A stretch of DNA of 14,106 bases from JANYCG01 sp031418395 (GTDB lineage: Bacteria; Pseudomonadota; Gammaproteobacteria; Burkholderiales; Burkholderiaceae_C), in assembly GCA_031418395.1 (NCBI GenBank), contig JANOXL010000276.1, positions 1 through 14,106 on the forward strand, given 5' to 3'. Positions 6,578 to 12,018 of this stretch are shown piece by piece; position 1 is the stretch's first letter; each line of letters begins with the position of its first letter. The notes beneath the pieces were generated by a model. That model did no database searches. It was not told the origin of the DNA and saw only the letters and a list, made by a program, of their open reading frames with translations. Both the position numbers and the translations under genes were made by a program.

Positions 6578-8851
6578 ATGGGCAGCGCACTGAAACCTCC
6601 TGAATCTGCGGCACGCATGCCCGGCAAACGCGCGGCGGCGACCCAGCCCAGCCCCGCCGCCGCCAACGCTGCGGCCGCCAGTTTTGCCAGTTTGACGGCC
6701 AAGCTGGACTACCTTTCACCCAGCGACATTCAGGAAGTGCGGCAGGCCTATAAATTTGCCGACGAAGCGCATTTGGGGCAAATCCGTAACAGTGGTGAGC
6801 CTTACATTACCCACCCCATCGCTGTCGCCGCCCAGTGCGCCGACTGGAAACTCGACGCCCAGGCCATGATGGCCGCGCTCCTGCACGATGCCATTGAAGA
6901 CTGTGGCGTCACCAAACCCGAACTGGTGGAGCGTTTTGGCTCTCCTGTAGCCGAGTTGGTCGATGGCCTGACCAAACTCGACAAACTGCATTTCAATACG
7001 CGCGAAGAAAACCAGGCCGAGTCCTTTCGCAAGATGTTGCTGGCCATGGCGCGCGATGTGCGGGTGATTCTCATCAAACTGGCGGATCGCTCTCACAACA
7101 TGCGCACCTTGTCGGATGCGCCGCGCGACAAATGGCAGCGCATCGCCTCCGAAACCCTTGAAATCTACGCGCCGATTGCGCACCGCTTGGGCCTGAACCA
7201 GACCTACCGCGAATTGCAGGAATTGGCCTTCAAACACCTCAAGCCATGGCGATATGAGGTGTTAACGAAAGCCGTGACGCGCGCGCGAAGCCGCAGGCGC
7301 GATTTGATCGACAAAGTGCGGGTGGAGGTCGAAGCTGCTTTTGCAGCAACCGGCATGAAAATCCGCATCTCGGGACGCGAGAAATCACTGCATTCGATCT
7401 ACCGCAAGATGCATGACAAACACCTGAGTTTTGCGCAGGTGACTGACATCTATGGTTTTCGCATTATTGTGCCCAGCACCATTGACTGTTACACCGCGCT
7501 GGGCATCTTGCACCAGCTCTACAAACCGGTGCCTGGCAAGTTCAAGGACCATATTGCGATCTCCAAAGTAAACGGATACCAGTCTTTGCACACGACCTTG
7601 GTTGGCCCCTCGGGCGTGAACGTGGAATTCCAGATGCGTACGCAGGCGATGCATGTGGTGGCCGAGTCCGGCGTGGCGGCACATTGGCTCTACAAAGTCA
7701 ACAACAACGACATCGCGGCGTCAGAGCGCCTGGGCACGCAATGGTTGCAATCACTGTTGGATATTCAGAACGAAACCGGCGATGCGGCGGAGTTTTGGGA
7801 TCATGTCAAAGTCGATCTGTTTCCAGATGCCGTTTACGTATTCACGCCCAAGAGCCAGATTCTGGCCCTGCCGCGCGGCGCCACGGTCGTTGATTTCGCC
7901 TATGCCATCCATAGCAATGTGGGCGATCGCACGGTGGCAGCCAGTATCAATGGCGAACAAGCCCCGCTGCGCACCGAGCTTAAAAACGGCGACGTGGTGG
8001 AGGTTGTGACCGCGCCGGCGTCAACGCCCAACCCGGCCTGGCTGAGCTTCGTTCGCACAGCGCGGGCGCGCTCCAAAATCCGCCACCATTTGAAGTCGAT
8101 GGCGCACGTCGAATCGCAAAACCTGGGCGAACGACTGCTTTCGCAAGCGCTTCGTTCGGAAGGGTTTGAGAAGTTTCCAGGCGACGACCCGGCTTATGCG
8201 CAGGTGTGGGAAAAACTGCTGCGCTTCACGGGTAGCCGCACACGCGCTGAGCTGCTGATTGACATCGGCCTGGGTAAACGCATTGCCATCATCGTGGCGA
8301 AGCGCCTGGTCACACTGCTTTCGGAAAAAGGCGACAAACCCGACGCCTTGTTGCTGACCCGGGAACGCTTCACGGCCACCGACTCACCTGCGCAGGGCGT
8401 GCTTACGCTCGATGGCAGCGATAACAGTTCCGTCAAGTTCGCCAACTGCTGCAGGCCGGTGCCGGGCGACACCATTGCCGGGTACCTGGGTCGTGGCGAG
8501 GGCCTGGTCGTCCACCGCACGTCTTGCCAGGTCGCCAAACGTTTGCAGCATAAAGACAGCGAACGGTTTATCGATGTGGAATGGGCCGACGAAATGACGC
8601 GGGCCTTTGAAACTGAAATTGCCGTCACCGTCACCAACGGCAAAGGTGTGCTGGCCCGTGTGGCCGCCGCGCTGGCCAGCGCCGAAGCGGATATTGCGCA
8701 TATCGACATGGATGAAGAAGGCGCACAGGATGTGACCGAGCTGCGCTTTTTGGTCGCCATCCGCGACCTGGCCCACCTCAATCAGGCATTGCGCAACTTA
8801 AGCCGCGCAGGCTCGGTGCTCAGCGCGCGGCGAAGCGAAGCCACGCCCTGA
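6578..8851 (+). CDS. spoT: Bifunctional (p)ppGpp synthetase/hydrolase, RelA/SpoT family
   Basis: From the ATG at 6578 the product is 757 residues; an ATG at 6617 would give 744, and neither has a clear ribosome site. Domains in order: Ala/Pro-rich N-terminal extension (1-40); HD hydrolase with H79 and HDAIED (103-108); synthetase domain with the conserved KVNGYQSLHT and QMRT blocks (about 270-400); TGS domain (about 412-475, VYVFTPK...LPRGATVVDFAYAIHS); the conserved Cys motif NCCRPVPGD (C624, C625); and a C-terminal ACT domain (about 678-757). Both catalytic centres look intact, so it should make and degrade (p)ppGpp, the stringent-response alarmone. The charge motif that separates bifunctional (RxKD) from monofunctional (ExDD) enzymes reads KFKD (321-324), so it belongs on the bifunctional side. 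E. coli SpoT is 702 residues; the extra length is N-terminal. It converges on greB with a 20-bp gap. Confidence 0.95.
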   Translation: MGSALKPPESAARMPGKRAAATQPSPAAANAAAASFASLTAKLDYLSPSDIQEVRQAYKFADEAHLGQIRNSGEPYITHPIAVAAQCADWKLDAQAMMAALLHDAIEDCGVTKPELVERFGSPVAELVDGLTKLDKLHFNTREENQAESFRKMLLAMARDVRVILIKLADRSHNMRTLSDAPRDKWQRIASETLEIYAPIAHRLGLNQTYRELQELAFKHLKPWRYEVLTKAVTRARSRRRDLIDKVRVEVEAAFAATGMKIRISGREKSLHSIYRKMHDKHLSFAQVTDIYGFRIIVPSTIDCYTALGILHQLYKPVPGKFKDHIAISKVNGYQSLHTTLVGPSGVNVEFQMRTQAMHVVAESGVAAHWLYKVNNNDIAASERLGTQWLQSLLDIQNETGDAAEFWDHVKVDLFPDAVYVFTPKSQILALPRGATVVDFAYAIHSNVGDRTVAASINGEQAPLRTELKNGDVVEVVTAPASTPNPAWLSFVRTARARSKIRHHLKSMAHVESQNLGERLLSQALRSEGFEKFPGDDPAYAQVWEKLLRFTGSRTRAELLIDIGLGKRIAIIVAKRLVTLLSEKGDKPDALLLTRERFTATDSPAQGVLTLDGSDNSSVKFANCCRPVPGDTIAGYLGRGEGLVVHRTSCQVAKRLQHKDSERFIDVEWADEMTRAFETEIAVTVTNGKGVLARVAAALASAEADIAHIDMDEEGAQDVTELRFLVAIRDLAHLNQALRNLSRAGSVLSARRSEATP

Positions 8852-8871
8852 AGCGGCGGGCAAACAGCAGC

Positions 8872-9465
8872 TCATTTTGCGGGGGCTTGGGCAGCGCCGC
8901 TGGGCGTATCACTGCTCGGATAACTCACCCGCAACACCTCAATGTCCTGCAGTCCGGCGGGCGTGTGCAGCTTGAGCTCATCTCCCACACGCGCCTTCAA
9001 AAGTGTCTTGGCGATCGGCGAAATCCAGCTGACCTGGTTCTGCCTGCTGTCTGACTCGTCGATACCCAAAATCGTGACCGTACGCTCGACATCCTGTGCG
9101 TCGACGTAAGTGACGGTCGCACCGAAAAAAATCTGATCGCTGCCAAAATGAAGGCTCGGGTCTGACACTACCGCGATTTCCAGCCGTTTGGTGAGGAAAC
9201 GGATGCGCCGGTCGATCTCGCGCAAGCGCTTTTTGCCGTACAAATAATCGCCATTTTCCGAGCGGTCACCGTTGCTGGCCGCCCAATGCACGATATCGAC
9301 GATTTTGGGCCGCTCTGCGTCGATCAGTTCAAACAACTCGGCACGCAGGCGCGCGTACCCTGCAGGCGTGATGTAGTTTTTGCCGCCCGTGGGTAGCGCG
9401 GATGACGATCCACCTTCGTCGTCTTCTTCCTCGTTATCAGTTTTTTTGGTGAATGCTTTGCTCAT
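8872..9465 (-). CDS. greB: Transcript cleavage/elongation factor GreB
   Basis: I choose the ATG at 9465 (MSKAFTKKTD...), giving 197 residues; the longer start at 9492 adds nine non-conserved residues. The N-terminal coiled coil contains GDRSENGDYLYGKKRLREID and RRIRFLTKRLE, which separates GreB from GreA. D67 and E70 at the coil tip correspond to the acidic pair that coordinates the second Mg ion in the RNA polymerase active site. The C-terminal FKBP-like domain carries FFGATVTYVD and ISPIAKTLLKARVGDEL. GreB rescues backtracked polymerase by stimulating RNA cleavage. An acidic, Gly/Ser-rich insertion (NEEEDDEGGSSS, about 11-22) precedes the fold, and the Ala/Pro-rich C-terminus is variable. 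The terminator of the upstream tRNA lies just before it. No hairpin is visible in the 20 bp separating its stop from that of spoT. Confidence 0.95.
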   Translation of the reverse strand: MSKAFTKKTDNEEEDDEGGSSSALPTGGKNYITPAGYARLRAELFELIDAERPKIVDIVHWAASNGDRSENGDYLYGKKRLREIDRRIRFLTKRLEIAVVSDPSLHFGSDQIFFGATVTYVDAQDVERTVTILGIDESDSRQNQVSWISPIAKTLLKARVGDELKLHTPAGLQDIEVLRVSYPSSDTPSGAAQAPAK

Positions 9466-9510
9466 GGTGCCATTTTGCCCAACTGCGTTCACCCCAGCCT
9501 GGCCAAGAAA

Positions 9511-9540
9511 AAAGCCTGCAACTTTTCAGTTGCAGGCTTT
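9511..9540 (-). terminator. Rho-independent terminator of the tRNA-Arg transcript
   Basis: A perfect 13-bp stem (9511-9523 with 9528-9540; core AGCCTGCAACT/AGTTGCAGGCT) encloses a 4-nt loop. Read on the minus strand it follows the tRNA 3' end by 7 nt and runs into a U-rich tail. The plus-strand side is also T-rich (TTTTCTTTTTT), so it could act in both directions. Confidence 0.92.
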
Positions 9541-9547
9541 TCTTTTT

Positions 9548-9624
9548 TGGTGCGGCTGGCAGGAATTGAACCCACGACCCCTTGGTTCGTAGCCAAGTAC
9601 TCTATCCAACTGAGCTACAGCCGC
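9548..9624 (-). tRNA. tRNA-Arg (anticodon ACG)
   Basis: The minus strand gives a 77-nt cloverleaf with encoded CCA. The acceptor stem is GCGGCTG (9624-9618) pairing with CAGCCGC (9558-9552), with discriminator A at 9551 and CCA at 9550-9548. The D-arm is AGCTCAGTTGGATAGAGT, the anticodon stem-loop CTTGGCTACGAACCAAG with ACG at 9590-9588, and the T-arm contains GGTTCAATTC. The loop is almost identical to E. coli tRNA-Arg ICG, whose A34 is deaminated to inosine by TadA to read CGU, CGC and CGA. It is isolated and has its own promoter and terminator. Confidence 0.97.
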
Positions 9625-9634
9625 GAAGCCGATG

Positions 9635-9640
9635 ATTGTA
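9635..9640 (-). promoter_or_regulatory. Extended -10 box of the tRNA-Arg promoter
   Basis: On the minus strand TACAAT is preceded by TGC, giving an extended -10 (TGnTACAAT), and ends 10 bp upstream of the first tRNA base. No good -35 sits 16-18 bp upstream; TTGAGT is present but only 11 bp away. The extended -10 may compensate. Confidence 0.55.
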
Positions 9641-9696
9641 GCATGGTGCTAACTCAAGCTATTTTGAGACGGTCGCCACGGAGGATTGGCGAGATA

Positions 9697-9713
9697 ATAC
9701 CCAAATTGGGTAT
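9697..9713. promoter_or_regulatory. 17-bp perfect palindrome in the alpha subunit/tRNA spacer
   Basis: ATACCCAA and TTGGGTAT face each other around one central A. The symmetric, operator-like form with 8-bp arms sits in the 267-bp spacer (9625-9891) between the carboxylase stop and the tRNA. On the plus strand it follows a GATAAT box (9693-9698). It overlaps the ATG of a 12-codon reading frame (MIGLDFGVSSEF) that stops at 9750. I recognise no gene here. The rest of the spacer holds only a weak TTGCTA/TAGCAA hairpin (9789-9809) and a 9-bp direct repeat TTGGCGAGA (9686-9694 and 9835-9843). Confidence 0.5.
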
Positions 9714-9891
9714 GATAGGGCTCGATTTTGGCGTCTCCTCAGAATTTTAAGAAATTTCAGCCTCTTGGTCTCGTGGTATATGGATAGTTTGCTACTCTAA
9801 ATATAGCAACAACCTGCCCTCTCTCAACGGCTGTTTGGCGAGACATGGCCAATGGAACACCGGTGAGGCAACACGCCGCCGCTGGGTGACC

Positions 9892-11865
9892 CTATTCCTG
9901 CATCTCCACCAGCAAAGCCCCCAGTTCAACCTGCTCTCCCGCCTTCGCGTACACGGCCGCAACATGCCCTGAGACGCCTGCGATCACCCACATTTCCATT
10001 TTCATGGCCTCGATGCAGACGATTTTGTCGCCCTCCTGCACCGCATCGCCCACGGCCACGCGCACCTGCAACACCCGTCCGGCCACCGGGGCGGTGCAAC
10101 GGCGCGGATCGAGCGCTGCGCGGGCGTCGGGGAAAGGCGAGGCTTCGGAAAATACGAAACTCTGGCCTTGTGCGCACAGGTGCAAGTCCGCCGCTGTGTG
10201 CGACGATGAAAACACCGCAAGCGCGTTGCGCTGCACGCCATCCAGCTCGTAGCGCATGGGCCCTTGCTTGCTGTCGGCCCATCCGGCCAACGCAATCACT
10301 GCTGGTGTCGATTGATTCAGACTGACGTGCGCACGGCCTTGCGGGTCGGTTTCAACGCGCAGCGAGCGTGTTTCGCCCTCACAGACCAATTGCAGGTCAA
10401 AAGCCGAGACGCTGTTGGGTCGCCAACCCACGCCGTTGCGCAGAGCGAAAACCGCGGCGGCCAGACGCCAGGCGTCGTCGTCTGGCACGGGGCGCTGCAA
10501 GAGTGTGTGCCCTTGCGCGAGCCACTCGTCCAGCAAGGTGGTGGTCATGGTGGCCGCGCGAAATTCGGGCGTGGCCACCAGGTCAGACAAAAACTTGCCG
10601 TTGTTGCGCAGCCCCAAGAGCGGCGAGCGGGCCAGCGCGCTTTGCAGCAGGCGAATCGCATCGTCACGGGTGTCGCCATACACAATGAGTTTGGCGACCA
10701 TCGGGTCGTAATGCGGGCTGACGTCGTCACCTTCAGCGATACCATCGTCAATACGAATGTGACGGCTGCCCTGCCGCGCGGCGTCAGGCCGCCACCAGAG
10801 CACTTGGCCAGTTTGCGGCGCAAACCCGGCGTAAGGATCTTCGGCGTAAAGGCGCGCTTCAATCGCGTGCCCGGTCAGTCTGATTTGCTCTTGCGTTGCG
10901 GGTAGGGCGGCACCTGCAGCCACCCGCAGTTGCCATTCGACCAGATCGAAACCCGTCACCAGCTCGGTCACAGGGTGCTCGACCTGCAAACGCGTGTTCA
11001 TCTCCAAAAAATAATGCTTCAGGTTTTGATCGACCACAAACTCGACCGTGCCCGCGCCTTGGTAACCCACCGCCAACGCGGCGGCCACGGCATCGCGGCC
11101 CATAGCTTCGCGCATGGCAGGGCTGACGATGGCCGAGGGCGCTTCTTCAATCACTTTTTGCCGCCTGCGCTGCGCCGTGCAGTCGCGCTCGCCCAGGTAC
11201 ACGGCATTGCCGTGGCTGTCGGCAAACACCTGGATTTCAATGTGGCGACCCTGGTCGATCAAACGCTCCAGCATCAAGGTGCCGTCACCAAATGCGCTCT
11301 GGGATTCGCGCCGCGCACTGGTGATGGCCTCGGCGAGTTCGCCCGCTTCGCGCACCATACGCATGCCGCGCCCGCCACCGCCCGCGACGGCTTTGACCAA
11401 GAGCGGAAAGCCGAGTTGGATGGCTTCTTCGATCAGATGTGCGTCGTCTTGCACCTCGCCCAAATAACCCGGCGCACACGGCACACCGGCGCTGATCATG
11501 CGGCGCTTGGCGCGGGCTTTGTCGCCCATGGCGTCGATAGCCGAAGGCGGTGGGCCGATGAAAACCAGGCCCGCATCGAGACATGCCTGGGCAAAGGCCG
11601 CGTTTTCGCTCAAAAAGCCGTAGCCGGGGTGAATCGCCTGTGCGCCGGTTTTGCGCGCGGCTTCGATCAATTTTGCAATCGATAGATAAGATTCCGCTGC
11701 GGCTGGCGGGCCGATGTGTACGGCTTCATCGGCTAACGCGACGTGCGGCGCGTCGCGGTCGGCGTCACTATAGACGGCGACGGTTTGATAACCCAGCCTG
11801 CGCGCTGTGCGGATGACGCGGCAGGCGATTTCACCGCGATTGGCGATCAGGATTTTGTTAAACAT
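9892..11865 (-). CDS. Biotin-dependent acyl-CoA carboxylase alpha subunit (biotin carboxylase + BCCP)
   Basis: From the ATG at 11865 the product is 657 residues, normal for MCC/GCC-type alpha subunits. The biotin carboxylase N-domain starts FNKILIANRGEIACRVIRT. The ATP-grasp domain has KAVAGGGGRGMRMV (about 158-171) and the catalytic EMNTRLQVEHPVTE (about 288-301). A linker domain leads to the C-terminal biotinyl domain with EAMKMEM, where K622 is the biotin attachment site. The protein carboxylates its own biotin from ATP and bicarbonate and passes CO2 to the beta subunit encoded just upstream. One oddity is QRRRQK (about 232-237) where most biotin carboxylases have QRRHQK. The start is chosen because it matches the family; a GTG at 11952 would add 29 residues of duplicated junk. 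The region before the start is rearranged. The overall layout resembles AtuF of geranyl-CoA carboxylase, but alpha sequences discriminate substrates poorly. Confidence 0.9.
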   Translation of the reverse strand: MFNKILIANRGEIACRVIRTARRLGYQTVAVYSDADRDAPHVALADEAVHIGPPAAAESYLSIAKLIEAARKTGAQAIHPGYGFLSENAAFAQACLDAGLVFIGPPPSAIDAMGDKARAKRRMISAGVPCAPGYLGEVQDDAHLIEEAIQLGFPLLVKAVAGGGGRGMRMVREAGELAEAITSARRESQSAFGDGTLMLERLIDQGRHIEIQVFADSHGNAVYLGERDCTAQRRRQKVIEEAPSAIVSPAMREAMGRDAVAAALAVGYQGAGTVEFVVDQNLKHYFLEMNTRLQVEHPVTELVTGFDLVEWQLRVAAGAALPATQEQIRLTGHAIEARLYAEDPYAGFAPQTGQVLWWRPDAARQGSRHIRIDDGIAEGDDVSPHYDPMVAKLIVYGDTRDDAIRLLQSALARSPLLGLRNNGKFLSDLVATPEFRAATMTTTLLDEWLAQGHTLLQRPVPDDDAWRLAAAVFALRNGVGWRPNSVSAFDLQLVCEGETRSLRVETDPQGRAHVSLNQSTPAVIALAGWADSKQGPMRYELDGVQRNALAVFSSSHTAADLHLCAQGQSFVFSEASPFPDARAALDPRRCTAPVAGRVLQVRVAVGDAVQEGDKIVCIEAMKMEMWVIAGVSGHVAAVYAKAGEQVELGALLVEMQE

Positions 11866-11893
11866 TCGTGACTTTCGCGGTGAAATCGCCTGC
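11821..11893 (-). repeat. Perfect 19-bp inverted repeat flanking the alpha-subunit start codon
   Basis: GCAGGCGATTTCACCGCGA at 11821-11839 is the exact reverse complement of TCGCGGTGAAATCGCCTGC at 11875-11893, separated by 35 bp. The inner arm encodes residues of the alpha N-terminus (NRGEIAC) and the outer arm lies upstream of the gene. In the mRNA they could form a 19-bp stem whose loop contains the AUG at 11865. Confidence 0.93.
11831..11857. repeat. 27-bp direct repeat, copy 1 (inside the alpha gene)
   Basis: The 27 bp at 11831-11857 are identical to 11949-11975. On the coding strand they encode the KILIANRG segment of the biotin carboxylase start. The offset of the two copies is 118 bp, which is not a multiple of three, so they are out of frame with each other. 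Confidence 0.95.
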
Positions 11894-12001
11894 GCACGCT
11901 GCGCATGCCAGGCATTTTGGCTTCGCCGCTGCGCCGCGTTGCGGCTGGTCACCGCGATTGGCGATCAGGATTTTGGAGAACGTGGTGGGAGAGGTGCTCA
12001 T
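11858..12001 (-). pseudogene. Relic or leader ORF: duplicated, frame-broken start of the alpha subunit (47 codons)
   Basis: The ATG at 12001 lies 17 nt after the beta-subunit stop, the tight spacing expected of the original alpha start, with GGAA about 5 nt upstream. The frame reads MSTSPTTFSKILIANRGD, a good biotin-carboxylase N-terminus. It then leaves homology (QPQRGAAAKPKCLACAAC...) and ends at a TAA (11860-11858). That stop overlaps the functional ATG at 11865 as ATGTTTAA, an 8-nt overlap suited to termination-reinitiation. I infer that a duplication or template-switch event split off the old start, and that the 47-codon remnant now acts at most as a translated leader. It could also simply be an untranslated scar. 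Confidence 0.65.
11949..11975. repeat. 27-bp direct repeat, copy 2 (upstream relic)
   Basis: This is the second exact copy of the alpha-gene start sequence, lying upstream of the functional start and in frame with an ATG at 12001. Sequence identity stops sharply at both ends. Beyond it towards the gene is 91 bp of unrelated GC-rich sequence with short palindromes (two TGCGCA units) and the inverted arm described separately. Confidence 0.95.
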
Positions 12002-12018
12002 GGTGTTCCGTACCCCGA

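Noticed and set aside
8194..8781. 195-codon minus-strand frame
   Set aside because: It is antisense to the spoT C-terminal region, is Ser/Arg-rich and has no domain signature.
9548..9624. tRNA-Arg as an integrated-element attachment site
   Set aside because: No second copy of the tRNA 3' end, no integrase and no phage or island genes are seen in the window.
9475..9750. 91-codon plus-strand frame through the tRNA
   Set aside because: It runs antisense through the tRNA-Arg and its terminator (for example LAGIEPTTPW...), a typical tRNA-antisense artefact.
9789..9809. TTGCTA/TAGCAA hairpin as terminator of the carboxylase transcript
   Set aside because: The stem is only 6 bp with a 9-nt loop and no T-run on the minus strand. 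I could not identify a convincing terminator after the alpha gene.
11866..11952. Longer alpha subunit starting at a GTG at 11952
   Set aside because: The extra 29 residues fall in the rearranged repeat segment and do not resemble biotin carboxylase. MFNKILIANRGEIA at 11865 is the standard family start.
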